This document shows, one piece after another, positions 19,697 to 28,633 of a DNA stretch of 64,000 bases. The DNA is from Glaciecola punicea ACAM 611 (lineage in GTDB: Bacteria > Pseudomonadota > Gammaproteobacteria > Enterobacterales > Alteromonadaceae), in the NCBI RefSeq assembly GCF_000252165.1, contig NZ_BAET01000033.1, positions 1 through 64,000 on the forward strand, read 5' to 3'. Each line of letters starts with the position of its first letter. Position 1 is the first letter of the stretch. The position numbers and the translations under genes are program-made. The notes beneath the pieces are model-generated. The model was not told where the DNA came from. It made no database searches and saw nothing but the letters and a program-made list of their open reading frames with translations.

Positions 19697-19709
19697 GACA
19701 ATTATTGTC
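19697..19709. promoter_or_regulatory. Palindrome in alr-symporter intergenic region
   Basis: GACAAT-T-ATTGTC is a perfect 6+1+6 inverted repeat between the divergent alr and symporter genes, 83 bases upstream of alr. A second, weaker dyad (ACATG-TGCC-CATGT) lies about 12 bp away at 19721-19734. It is a candidate operator for an unidentified regulator, but short palindromes arise by chance. Confidence 0.3.
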
Positions 19710-19810
19710 ACTAAAGCAAGACATGTGCCCATGTTATCTCGCCCATGCCCCAACATTTTAATGAAGAGTGCATTTATAGCATAATTAAGTAGTATACAGC
19801 GCAAACCCGA

Positions 19811-19839
19811 TTGGGTATAACTAAGCGCTGCGATATTTA
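19811..19839 (+). promoter_or_regulatory. Possible promoter of symporter-murQ-namZ
   Basis: TTGGGT (19811-19816) and TATTTA (19834-19839) are separated by 17 bp and lie 58 bases before the symporter ATG. Both boxes are imperfect, so this is only a candidate. Confidence 0.3.
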
Positions 19840-19896
19840 TACATAAAGTACATCTTAGAGATATCCTAAAAATAACAATAATTATGAGGTCAATGA

Positions 19897-21483
19897 ATGA
19901 TTGATCAGTTTTCCCTGATAGATTGGGCAATATTCGCCGGCTACGCACTAACTTTAGTGGCAACAGGCCTATGGTTCAATCGAAAGTCACAATCTAGTAA
20001 AGACTATTTTTTAGCGGGCAATCAAATGCCCGTGTGGCTAGTGAGTATTTCTGTGCTGGCCACGTCGCAGTCAGCGGCAACTTTTTTAGGCGGCCCTGAC
20101 CAAGGCTACAGGGGCGACTTGACTTACTTAGCCACCAATTTAGCGGGTTTTATTGCCGCAGGCTTTGTGGCCTATTTTTTATTGCCTAAATTCTACCATT
20201 ACAAAGTGTTTACCGTGTACGAACTCCTCGCTCAGCGCTTTGGTGAAAAATCTAAATATCAGGCAGGTACGGTTTATCTAATCGGCAGGCTGTTTGCAAG
20301 TGGCGCAAGGCTATATATGGCCGCAATTGCGGTTGCTATGATTTTATTTGGTGATATTGCCGCAAACCATGTTATTGCCTCGATCTTACTTATTGCCACC
20401 GTTGGTTTCGCATATACCATGTACGGCGGCGTTCGCAGCGTTATTTACAGCGATGTTATTCAAGCGATGGTATACATAAGCGCTGCACTGTTAGTACTTG
20501 GGTATTTGATAATCAGTATTCCCGCCGACTTTTCTGCCATATGGGCTGTTTTAGCCGATCCTGGCGACGGTCAAGACTCTAAGCTGACCGTGTTTAATTT
20601 CACTACTGACCTTGGCGGTGCCGGCGTATTTAGCTTTTGGTCTGTTGTAACTGGGTTTGTATTATTAAATATTGCTGCGTTTGGTCTTGATCAAGATGTG
20701 ACGCAGCGCATGTTAACCTGCAAAGACTCAAAAAGCGCAACGCGGGCGTTGGTCAGCTCAATATTTATGGGCATACCGGTTGTACTTATTTTTGTCTGTA
20801 TTGGTTTGTTACTTTTTGTCTATTACCAGCGACCCGATTTAATGCAAAGCGGCATAGAGGGCGAGCCCACGCCAGAATTCGTGGGCCAAACCGTCACTAT
20901 ATTTATGTACTACGTGCTTACCGATTTACCCAATGGCATAAAAGCAGTGGTCACCATAGGAATTATTGCCGCCGCCTTGTCTACCTTAAACTCTGGCTTA
21001 AACAGCATGTCATCGGTGCTAGTGCAAGATCTTTACCGTGGGTTTTACTGTGGTTTGATTAAAAAAGTAAGCCCGAGCGAACAGCAGTTAGTAAAAGCAG
21101 GTCGAATTAGTATGGGGCTTGTGGCCATTTGCTTAAGCGCAATGGCAGGGCTTTGCTACTATTGGCAACAATATACCGACATGCCGCTTTTAGCCTTTGC
21201 GCTTAGCGTGATGGTGTTTTCATATAGCGGCTTGCTTGGCGTTTATTTTACGGCACTTTTTACCAAACGCGGCTCAGCAGGCTCTATTCTAGGGGCGCTG
21301 ATCATTGGATTTTCTATTCCGGTGCTTATGCAGCCCTATGTACAAACGTGGTATTTGCCAGACGCGTGGCAATTTGATTTGAATTTCTCATATCAGCTAT
21401 TAATTGCCACCAGCGTGGCCACGATAGTTTGCTGCCTTGGCGTCGCTCAAAATGCACGTTCGTTTACTAAAGAGGAAGCGTAG
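19897..21483 (+). CDS. Sodium:solute symporter, MurT-like
   Basis: This 528-residue inner-membrane transporter of the SSS family has about 13 hydrophobic segments, the family segment SDVIQAMVYISAALLVLG, and NSGLNSMSSVLVQDLYRG. The ATG at 19897 follows GAGGT by 6 bases. Its TAG is directly abutted by the murQ ATG, so the two are translationally coupled. SSS proteins carry sugars and sialic acid. In Tannerella forsythia MurT, described as a member of this kind, imports MurNAc without phosphorylating it. Here the adjacent kinase, murQ and namZ make free MurNAc the likely cargo. The cargo is inferred. Confidence 0.8.
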   Translation: MIDQFSLIDWAIFAGYALTLVATGLWFNRKSQSSKDYFLAGNQMPVWLVSISVLATSQSAATFLGGPDQGYRGDLTYLATNLAGFIAAGFVAYFLLPKFYHYKVFTVYELLAQRFGEKSKYQAGTVYLIGRLFASGARLYMAAIAVAMILFGDIAANHVIASILLIATVGFAYTMYGGVRSVIYSDVIQAMVYISAALLVLGYLIISIPADFSAIWAVLADPGDGQDSKLTVFNFTTDLGGAGVFSFWSVVTGFVLLNIAAFGLDQDVTQRMLTCKDSKSATRALVSSIFMGIPVVLIFVCIGLLLFVYYQRPDLMQSGIEGEPTPEFVGQTVTIFMYYVLTDLPNGIKAVVTIGIIAAALSTLNSGLNSMSSVLVQDLYRGFYCGLIKKVSPSEQQLVKAGRISMGLVAICLSAMAGLCYYWQQYTDMPLLAFALSVMVFSYSGLLGVYFTALFTKRGSAGSILGALIIGFSIPVLMQPYVQTWYLPDAWQFDLNFSYQLLIATSVATIVCCLGVAQNARSFTKEEA

Positions 21484-22491
21484 ATGCCCAAGCCCTTTGA
21501 GGAAGTAAAAACTCAGCCCCAAAAACTCGAAACAAATGAGCAAGCCCTCATGCAGCAGCTAGACAGCCTTGTCTCTGAAGGCAGAAATCCACGCACCATG
21601 ACATTAGACACCTTAAACACGCTTGATTTGCTAAAGGTGATTAACCAAGAAGACCAGAAAGTTGCGCTAGCAGTTGCCGCCGCGCTGCATAACATTAGTG
21701 TTTGCGTTGACTTGGCGGTTACCAGCCTTCAAAACAAAGGTCGGCTGATCTATATCGGTGCAGGCACCAGTGGACGCTTAGGGGTACTAGACGCGGTAGA
21801 GTGCCGACCCACATTTAGTGTACCCGATAATTTAGTAATAGGCATTATCGCCGGCGGTGAGAACGCCTTAACTAATGCAGTAGAAGGTGCAGAAGATAGC
21901 AAAGACAGCGCCATAGTTGATTTACAAAACATTGACCTGCAAAAAAACGATATGCTGGTTGGCATAGCCGCCAGTGGCCGCACGCCTTATGTGATTAGCG
22001 CCTTAGAATACGCTAATTCATTAGGCTGTAATACGGCATGTGTGGTGTGTAACCCAAACTCGCCTATGTTAACTATGGTGAATGCCGGAATATGCGCGCA
22101 AGTGGGGCCGGAATGTTTAACCGGCTCAACGCGCATGAAATCAGGCACTGCGCAAAAACTCATACTCAATATGCTAAGCACCGCCGTCATGGTAAAACTA
22201 GGCAAAGTCTTTGAAAACCTGATGGTCGATCTTAACGCAAGTAATGAAAAGCTGCGCGCTCGGGCTATCCGTATTGTAATGCAGGCGACGCAATGCAGCC
22301 AAACGCAGGCGCAAACAGCACTTGAGTTGGCCGACAATAGCGCAAAGCTGGCCATTTTAATGATTTTAACGCAAACAGATGCGATTACAGCAAAAACGAT
22401 GTTGCAAAAAAATCAGGGGCATTTGCGTAATTCGCTAAGCAATTCGCCTGATAGCATTCACGCGAAGCCGCATAAAAAAACGTTACTTTAG
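21484..22491 (+). CDS. murQ: MurNAc-6-phosphate etherase
   Basis: This 335-residue SIS-domain lyase splits the D-lactyl ether of MurNAc-6-phosphate to give GlcNAc-6-phosphate and D-lactate in the cytoplasm. The sugar-phosphate-binding loop is IGAGTSGRLGVLDAVECRP (about 91-109), with the catalytic Glu of AVECRP. The second region is GIIAGGENALTNAVEGAED with a conserved Glu. The signature CLTGSTRMKSGTAQKLILNM is also present. GAGGA at the end of the symporter gene is 6 bases from the ATG. It is the second gene of the symporter-murQ-namZ operon. Confidence 0.96.
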   Translation: MPKPFEEVKTQPQKLETNEQALMQQLDSLVSEGRNPRTMTLDTLNTLDLLKVINQEDQKVALAVAAALHNISVCVDLAVTSLQNKGRLIYIGAGTSGRLGVLDAVECRPTFSVPDNLVIGIIAGGENALTNAVEGAEDSKDSAIVDLQNIDLQKNDMLVGIAASGRTPYVISALEYANSLGCNTACVVCNPNSPMLTMVNAGICAQVGPECLTGSTRMKSGTAQKLILNMLSTAVMVKLGKVFENLMVDLNASNEKLRARAIRIVMQATQCSQTQAQTALELADNSAKLAILMILTQTDAITAKTMLQKNQGHLRNSLSNSPDSIHAKPHKKTLL

Positions 22492-22504
22492 GTTTACACA
22501 TGAT

Positions 22505-23824
22505 ATGACATTTTCTAACTTACGTTTGCTGTTACCATTTTGTGGCATGCTGCTCATATGCTGGCTTGTGATAGCCTATCAAGCAAGCGCGAATTTAGTG
22601 CAAGACGATATTGTTGATAGTAGTGAGCAAGCCATTTATCCAAGCTCAGCGCTAGATAGCAGTGCAGCACCGCTTGACAGCGACGCCACATCTAGCACTT
22701 CGAGCTTAGTGCTTGGCGCCGAAAACACCTCTGTGTATCTGGCCAGTCTGCGTGGAAAACGCGTGGGATTAATCGTTAACCAAACGTCTATGCTGGATCA
22801 GCATGAAAACAACGCCGCTGTTTCAAAACCCATACACCTAGTAGACTTGTTACGCAGTTACAGCATAAATGTCACCGTGATGTTTGCGCCTGAACATGGT
22901 GTTCGCGGAAATAAAGGCGCGGGCGAACATATCAGTAGCGGTAAAGATGCCGCTACCCTTATTCCCATTCAATCCATTTACGGAAAAAACAAAACACCGC
23001 CTAACAGCATCATGGAAAGCCTTGATGTAATCATTTTTGACATTCAGGATGTTGGCACCCGCTTTTATACCTATATCAGTTCAATGCACCACATGATGCA
23101 GGCTGCCGCCCAGCACAAAGTCGCGTTTATGGTGCTTGATAGACCCAATCCGAACGGTGAGTTTATAGACGGCCCCGTGCTTGATCTAGCCTTTCAATCT
23201 TTCGTCGGTATGCACCCTATTCCGGTTTTACACGGGCTAACAGTGGGTGAACTCGCACTAATGATAAAAGGCGAGAATTGGATAGATAACGCTGAACAAT
23301 TGGCATTAACGGTCATTCCCATGCAGGGGTATCACAAATCGCTAGTGTATAACTTACCCGTTCCGCCCAGCCCCAATTTGCCTAATTACCAAGCCGTAAG
23401 ACTGTACCCCTCTTTATGCTTTTTTGAAGCTAGCGCTGTGAGTATAGGCAGAGGTACTGATTTTCCTTTTCAAGTAATAGGGCATAATAAGGTTCGCTTA
23501 GGCGACTTTACCTTCACGCCTGCGTCAAAACCTTTTGCCGCGCCTAAGCCAAAACTGCTGAACCTTGCGTTGTTTGGTTTGAACCTTCAGCATAGCGTAA
23601 TTCAAGGGCTAGATTTACGCCTTCTTATGGATTATCACAAGGCCTTTAAAGCGCAAAATATACCCTTTTTTACAGCGCCTGATTTTATGGACAAACTGGC
23701 CGGTACAGACACCTTAAGAAAAGCCATTGAAAACGGTGAGTCACTTGAGGACATTCGCCTCAGTTGGCAATATGATTTAGCCCTATATAAGAAAATGCGC
23801 TTGCCGTATTTACTATATCCTTAA
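22505..23824 (+). CDS. namZ: Exo-beta-N-acetylmuramidase NamZ (GH171)
   Basis: This DUF1343 protein has 439 residues. An N-terminal hydrophobic segment (about 7-28) and a Ser/Asp-rich linker (about 38-70) precede the catalytic domain, so it is exported or membrane-anchored in the periplasm. Family motifs are KRVGLIVNQTS, the acidic FAPEHGVRG, FDIQDVGTRFYTYIS, VLDRPNPNG and VSIGRGTDFPFQ. Characterised members release MurNAc from the non-reducing end of peptide-free murein chains. It lies 13 bases downstream of murQ. Free MurNAc from this enzyme would be the substrate of the neighbouring symporter and kinase. Confidence 0.88.
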   Translation: MTFSNLRLLLPFCGMLLICWLVIAYQASANLVQDDIVDSSEQAIYPSSALDSSAAPLDSDATSSTSSLVLGAENTSVYLASLRGKRVGLIVNQTSMLDQHENNAAVSKPIHLVDLLRSYSINVTVMFAPEHGVRGNKGAGEHISSGKDAATLIPIQSIYGKNKTPPNSIMESLDVIIFDIQDVGTRFYTYISSMHHMMQAAAQHKVAFMVLDRPNPNGEFIDGPVLDLAFQSFVGMHPIPVLHGLTVGELALMIKGENWIDNAEQLALTVIPMQGYHKSLVYNLPVPPSPNLPNYQAVRLYPSLCFFEASAVSIGRGTDFPFQVIGHNKVRLGDFTFTPASKPFAAPKPKLLNLALFGLNLQHSVIQGLDLRLLMDYHKAFKAQNIPFFTAPDFMDKLAGTDTLRKAIENGESLEDIRLSWQYDLALYKKMRLPYLLYP

Positions 23825-23841
23825 TAATTCTGAAAAGTTTC

Positions 23842-24057
23842 TCATGCTTGCACGGCCACCAAGCTTTTTATGGCAACCAGTGGCATACGTAAGTCTTTGC
23901 AACGTCGAATAAAATTTAGTGAAAGTACATCATACTGATTGTAACGACGGTAACCGATATCACTGCGCCTAGCCTGAGGCAATAAGCCGATATCTTCATA
24001 GTAACGGATCGTGTAACTGCCCACACCCGTCTCGCTAGCTAATTGTTTTATTTGCAT
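23842..24057 (-). CDS. Truncated MerR-family regulator
   Basis: Only 71 residues are present: the winged helix-turn-helix DNA-binding half (IKQLASETGVGSYTIRYYEDIGLL, residues 3-26, and the wing GYRRYNQYDVLSLNFI). The long dimerisation helix and effector-binding end of normal MerR proteins (about 120-150 residues) are missing. The TGA lies 17 bases from the convergent namZ stop, and the space a full gene would need is occupied by namZ. It is divergent from a TonB receptor whose promoter has the 19-bp spacer typical of MerR targets. It may be a 3'-truncated gene or a minimal regulator. Confidence 0.7.
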   Translation of the reverse strand: MQIKQLASETGVGSYTIRYYEDIGLLPQARRSDIGYRRYNQYDVLSLNFIRRCKDLRMPLVAIKSLVAVQA

Positions 24058-24063
24058 ATTGGC

Positions 24064-24094
24064 TTGACCTTCCTCTTACTAGAAGCTTTATTAT
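24064..24094 (+). promoter_or_regulatory. MerR-type promoter with 19-bp spacer
   Basis: TTGACC (24064-24069) and TATTAT (24089-24094) are separated by 19 bp, longer than the 17 bp of ordinary sigma-70 promoters. This spacing is the hallmark of promoters twisted open by MerR-family activators. The spacer contains the half-sites CTTC and GAAG around its centre. It points at the TonB receptor and begins 6 bp from the MerR start codon. Confidence 0.6.
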
Positions 24095-24164
24095 ACGCAC
24101 AACCGATTTCAAAGTAACGCGCTTAAGTTACTTCACCTTCTGCACTAATGGACACTCTTTCACC

Positions 24165-26237
24165 ATGAACATTTTTCAATCCAATAAACACTTTGTTTTT
24201 TCACTTATTACTATCAGCATGATGTACACATTTACAACACAAGCTTATGCGCAAACGAACGCGACAAATATTAGCGTTAATCCTGAGGCCGAAATAAAGG
24301 CAAGAGGCAATAGACATCTTGAAGGACATGATGATGGACATGATGATGATAGCGACGAACATCACCATGATGAGACCGAAACAATTTTAGTAACATCAAC
24401 GCGGATAGGCCGCTCAATAAACAGTGAACCCATTCGAATAGAAGTCATCAACCGCGAAGAATTAGAAGAAAAAGCGATTATGCGCCCCGGCAATATCTCG
24501 ATGTTAGTCGCCGAAACGGGCGGCGTTAGGGTGCAAACCACCTCCCCAGCGCTTGGCAGTGCCAACATTCGCCTGCAAGGTCTGTACGGTCGTTATACCC
24601 AATTGTTAAGCGACGGCCTACCACTTTTTGGTGGTCAAGCGTCCTCTATCGGCTTGCTTCAAATTCCACCAACCGATCTTTCCAGAGTGGAGATCATCAA
24701 AGGCTCTGCTTCATCGCTTTATGGTGGCTCGGCTATGGGTGGCGTGATCAATTTAATTTCACGCAAGCCAAGCCGTGAAGCACAAGGAGAAGTCTTGTTA
24801 AATGCCACATCGCAAGATGGCCAAGATATAACAAGCTATTTAGCTACTCCGCTTAATGACTCGGTGGGTATGTCTTTCACGGCTGGAGCACACCAGCAAA
24901 GTAACAAAGATTTAGACGATGATGGCTGGATTGACATGGCTGGCTACGAACGTTACACCGCGCGCCCACGCCTGTTTTGGGACGGCGAAAACGGCGCAAG
25001 CATCTATGCCACAGCGGGCTTTATGACAGAGAACCGCAAAGGCGGCACGCGCGCCCGTCAAACTTTGCCAGACGGCAGTACATTTGTACACAACCAAGAT
25101 AGTGAGCGCTTCGACGCGGGACTTATTGCTAATACCCCGTTAGGCGATGTACTGAGTCTGAATTTGCGCGCTTCAGCCATGCTTCAAAATCACGATAAAC
25201 GTTTTGGCGATGTGTTAGACGACGACAGTCATGAAAGTTATCTGCTTGAGAGCTCCCTCGCAGGCTATACACAAAACGTGCAGTGGGTACTGGGTGTCGC
25301 CATGCAGTCAGACCGTTTTGAGTCGCAAGATTTTCCTAGCTTCGACTATTCATATGACGTACCAGGAATATTCGCCCAAGCTGACTATGAGCTAAACGAG
25401 CGCATATCGGCCTCACTCAGCGGGCGTTTTGATGATCATAGCGAGTTTGGCGCCCAATTTAGTCCGCGCATCTCAATGCTCTATCGCCCTGATGACTGGA
25501 CTATTAGAGCCTCCTACGGGCGCGGCTACTTTGCGCCGAGCCCTTTCGTGGAAGCAATTGAGGCCGCCGGCTTATCACGTCTTGAACCGCTAAGTAACAT
25601 AGAAGAAGAAACCGCTGTGACTTCCTCAATTGATATAGGCTATCAACTTGATAAACTTGAAACCAACCTCACCTTTTTCACCTCCAGCGTAGAAGGCGTG
25701 ACGCAGCTGGAAGCTTTTTCATCACAAATCGGTGGCCCACTTGACCGCGTCCGTTTAAACAATGCCCCTGGCGAATCGCGTATTTATGGATCTGAACTTT
25801 TACTACGCTACAAATGGCAAGACTACAAGCTAACCGCCAGCTATCTCTACTTAGATGCGACTGAATTTAACGGCAGCAGCGAAACTCGCCAACGCGTTGA
25901 GCTAACGCCGCAGCACTCTGCCGGCTTTGTCGCTATGAAAGAGCAACACGGTAAATTCAGAATTGGATTTGAAGCTTATTACACTGGCATTCAGCGTTTA
26001 GAAGGAAATCCTTATCGCGCTGAAAGCAAACCCTACTGGCACCTTGGACTAATGGGGGAGATCACCACCGGTCAATTCAGCTGGTTTATTAACATGGAAA
26101 ACTTATTGAATATTCGCCAAACCAAAGAAGACCCGTTGGTATTGCCTAACCGCGCCCCCGATGGACAATGGACCACCGACATTTGGTCACGCAATGACGG
26201 TTTCATCGTAAATGGAGGTGTAAGAGTGCGCTTTTAA
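24165..26237 (+). CDS. TonB-dependent receptor, His-rich N-terminus
   Basis: This 690-residue outer-membrane receptor has a signal peptide (cleavage after AYA, about residue 29). A His/Asp-rich stretch (about 54-70, nine His) precedes the TonB box ETILVTSTR. The plug domain (about 80-200) has SSLYGGSAMGGVINLISRKP, and a 22-strand-type barrel ends GGVRVRF. The His-rich segment in front of the TonB box, and the divergent MerR gene, suggest uptake of a metal or metal complex. A role in carrying murein fragments cannot be excluded, because it sits between namZ and nagZ. The ribosome binding site is poor. Confidence 0.85.
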   Translation: MNIFQSNKHFVFSLITISMMYTFTTQAYAQTNATNISVNPEAEIKARGNRHLEGHDDGHDDDSDEHHHDETETILVTSTRIGRSINSEPIRIEVINREELEEKAIMRPGNISMLVAETGGVRVQTTSPALGSANIRLQGLYGRYTQLLSDGLPLFGGQASSIGLLQIPPTDLSRVEIIKGSASSLYGGSAMGGVINLISRKPSREAQGEVLLNATSQDGQDITSYLATPLNDSVGMSFTAGAHQQSNKDLDDDGWIDMAGYERYTARPRLFWDGENGASIYATAGFMTENRKGGTRARQTLPDGSTFVHNQDSERFDAGLIANTPLGDVLSLNLRASAMLQNHDKRFGDVLDDDSHESYLLESSLAGYTQNVQWVLGVAMQSDRFESQDFPSFDYSYDVPGIFAQADYELNERISASLSGRFDDHSEFGAQFSPRISMLYRPDDWTIRASYGRGYFAPSPFVEAIEAAGLSRLEPLSNIEEETAVTSSIDIGYQLDKLETNLTFFTSSVEGVTQLEAFSSQIGGPLDRVRLNNAPGESRIYGSELLLRYKWQDYKLTASYLYLDATEFNGSSETRQRVELTPQHSAGFVAMKEQHGKFRIGFEAYYTGIQRLEGNPYRAESKPYWHLGLMGEITTGQFSWFINMENLLNIRQTKEDPLVLPNRAPDGQWTTDIWSRNDGFIVNGGVRVRF

Positions 26238-26267
26238 AAAACTAAAGGAGTCAGGTTCAATTAGTTT

Positions 26268-28388
26268 TCATTCTTCTTGAGGCGCTGGCTCACTTTTCGT
26301 TTTTGGCGCGGGCAAGGCCTTGATTGCTTCTGTAGATAAAGTAACAGGCAAAGTCCCTAATGGCGTTTGCTTACCGGTGATCACCTTAACTAACGAGGCA
26401 AATGCAGGACTGAACAGGTATTCATTATTATTGGGTGTACTACTAACCTGCGCAACTTGATAGTCGTATGAGGCAAAAATAGCGCTGTATGATTGGGCGT
26501 CATTAACGGAAATATAGGGCGAGCGAAGCTTTACCAGTATTCTCGGTATATCTTGAAATTTAGCCTGCGCAACTAGAGCATTAATGGCACAGAGCTGCAG
26601 TTCGTTATCGATACGACCACTAGCCTGTATACCCTCATAATCAACACTTTCATGAAAGCCAAGCGCCGGAAAAGCGTCGCCTACAATTACCGCGTCTATG
26701 TCAGCTAAAAGCTCTGAATTCGAAGGAATAGCCTCGCTTAGTATACTCAAACAATTTACGTCACTTGTATCTACTTGTTCTTGCCAGTACTGCTTAAAGG
26801 CTTGACAGCGCAGTTTATCAGGCATAAAAACAAGCAAGCGTTGCTGCGCTACTAATGGTGTAGTAAGGCCCTTAATTTGCGTAAAAGATGCTTGTGACAG
26901 TGAAAGCGCTAAATTATAGTCACTGGTTTTGTAGGAAGTGTCCTCTAACAGCGCAAGTTTATCGGCTAAGGGCAACAAGCTTCGTTTAGCAATATTGCGT
27001 TTAGCCTTGTGCGTGAGTATTCGCCTGTACGATGCGTCAACCAAGCCTTTTAGCTCATTGTCTTGGGCAATGAATATAGTCAGTTCGTTCAACCAGTCTA
27101 AAAAGCCAATCGCATCTTGGGGTGAACTTATTTGGTAAGGCATGAGAGTAATGTCGGCGCCTGCAGAAAATGACTGAATAACGGCTTCTATTGGCGTTAG
27201 ATATTGAGTAATAGACTTCATGTTTAAAGCATCGGTAATAATAAGTCCGCTATAGGCTAATTCTTGACGTAAAATACTCGTTAATATTTTGCGTGATAAT
27301 GTAGCAGGTAACACCGGTGGCTCTGCGGTAGCTTGCGCGTTGTCTGCATTTTCAGTAGCGGCTTTATCACCCACAAAGCGAGTGCTGTCAAGCGCAGGAT
27401 ACTGAATATGGGCTGTCATAATCATATCTGGACGTGTGTTAGAGTTACCAATAACTTTTCGAAATGGCAATAAGTCGATGCTGTTGATCATTTCACGGCT
27501 GTGATTCACCCGCGGCAAACCCACGTGACTGTCCAGAAAAGTATCGCCATGACCGGGGAAATGTTTTGCTGCTACCGAAATATTTTGCTCTTGCATAGTG
27601 AGTATTGACGCACCGCCTAAATCTGAGACTAAGTTTGGGAATTGACCATAGGCCCTCACGTTTATAATTGGATTACTGGGGTTGTTGTTAACGTCAATCA
27701 CTGGCGCAAAATTAACGTTAATACCGAGTAAATTTAGATGTTTCGCCATTGCTAGACTTGTCGCTATAGAGTATTTATTTTTATGTGCTTTGGCGGTGGC
27801 CCCAATCGCCATATTCCCCGCAAACCCCATAAAATAAGACTGTGGAAGTCGCGACACTCGCCCGCCTTCTTGATCGATACCAATGTAAAGAGGAATATAA
27901 AGAGGCTGTTTAAAAGTTTGCGGTTCGCGCTGTTTAACACCTTGCTGAGCAAGGCCAGGCACTTTCTTATGTGCAGGCATCAGCGCTACTTGTAAATCAT
28001 GCGTGAGTCTTATAATTTGCTCAGGCGAAGATAAATTTTCAGAAAATAAAATTACCCCACCCACCTTCGACTTCGCCAACATAGAGGCTATCTCATCGGG
28101 TAGTTCAAGCAATGGCTCTAGACAATATCCTTGGGCTTTAGGCGAGCAGTAATAGCGCAGGTCAATAAACAATTTTTGGGCTATTTTGGCCCGAAGCTCA
28201 GTGTCAACATTCTTAAATTGACTTTGCAGCGGGATTTGCGCGTTTACCAAAGCGCTTGCTTCTAGCGTGAAAGAACATGCAATGAGCAAGACAATGCAAA
28301 TATTGAGATAGCGCTGAGCAATACTGCTGCGTTCGTTTACAACACGTGGGGTTACCTTTCGCTTAACGATTGTAATGTAGTTCTTCAT
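26268..28388 (-). CDS. nagZ: Exported beta-N-acetylglucosaminidase, GH3
   Basis: This 706-residue GH3 enzyme has the NagZ signature: acid/base dyad loop KHFPGHGDT (275-283) and nucleophile Asp386 in LIITDALNM. A hydrophobic export segment (about 29-48) follows a long basic leader, so it acts outside the cytoplasm. Usual gammaproteobacterial NagZ is a cytoplasmic single-domain protein of about 340 residues. This one has a second C-terminal domain (about 470-690), like the exported two-domain B. subtilis NagZ. It probably removes GlcNAc so that NamZ can release MurNAc. An Ala/Glu-rich insertion (341-360) interrupts the barrel. It is convergent with the TonB receptor and divergent from the amidase fusion. 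Confidence 0.88.
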   Translation of the reverse strand: MKNYITIVKRKVTPRVVNERSSIAQRYLNICIVLLIACSFTLEASALVNAQIPLQSQFKNVDTELRAKIAQKLFIDLRYYCSPKAQGYCLEPLLELPDEIASMLAKSKVGGVILFSENLSSPEQIIRLTHDLQVALMPAHKKVPGLAQQGVKQREPQTFKQPLYIPLYIGIDQEGGRVSRLPQSYFMGFAGNMAIGATAKAHKNKYSIATSLAMAKHLNLLGINVNFAPVIDVNNNPSNPIINVRAYGQFPNLVSDLGGASILTMQEQNISVAAKHFPGHGDTFLDSHVGLPRVNHSREMINSIDLLPFRKVIGNSNTRPDMIMTAHIQYPALDSTRFVGDKAATENADNAQATAEPPVLPATLSRKILTSILRQELAYSGLIITDALNMKSITQYLTPIEAVIQSFSAGADITLMPYQISSPQDAIGFLDWLNELTIFIAQDNELKGLVDASYRRILTHKAKRNIAKRSLLPLADKLALLEDTSYKTSDYNLALSLSQASFTQIKGLTTPLVAQQRLLVFMPDKLRCQAFKQYWQEQVDTSDVNCLSILSEAIPSNSELLADIDAVIVGDAFPALGFHESVDYEGIQASGRIDNELQLCAINALVAQAKFQDIPRILVKLRSPYISVNDAQSYSAIFASYDYQVAQVSSTPNNNEYLFSPAFASLVKVITGKQTPLGTLPVTLSTEAIKALPAPKTKSEPAPQEE

Positions 28389-28464
28389 CTATACTTTTCA
28401 GCCATCTTCGATAATAGTTCTTTATGTTATGTACAGCAGGCATTTGATATCTTTCTTTATCACG

Positions 28465-28514
28465 GGACTGTCATTAAAGATAGAGCCTTGCAAAAATGCT
28501 TTTTTCGATAGTCC
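28465..28514. promoter_or_regulatory. Inverted repeat in nagZ-amidase divergent promoter region
   Basis: GGACTGTC (28465-28472) and GATAGTCC (28507-28514) pair with one mismatch across 34 bases in the 245-bp region between the divergent nagZ and amidase-fusion genes. It could be a looped operator or an RNA hairpin. It does not match the palindrome before the symporter operon. Confidence 0.25.
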
Positions 28515-28633
28515 TGATTACTAACAAATAGACATTGCCACTTTATATCGTTTAGTTTACGCAACAAATGACGTATATTAAACGGAAAAACAAGACTTTA
28601 CTGAGCTAACTTTACCTAACTAGCAGGGGCAGT

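Noticed and set aside
19670-19963. 97-codon minus-strand frame between alr and the symporter
   Set aside because: It covers a regulatory region and the symporter start, with no similarity or binding site.
24165-26237. Outer-membrane importer of muropeptides
   Set aside because: Location fits, but the His-rich N-terminus and divergent MerR with a 19-bp-spacer promoter favour metal uptake; left open rather than assigned.
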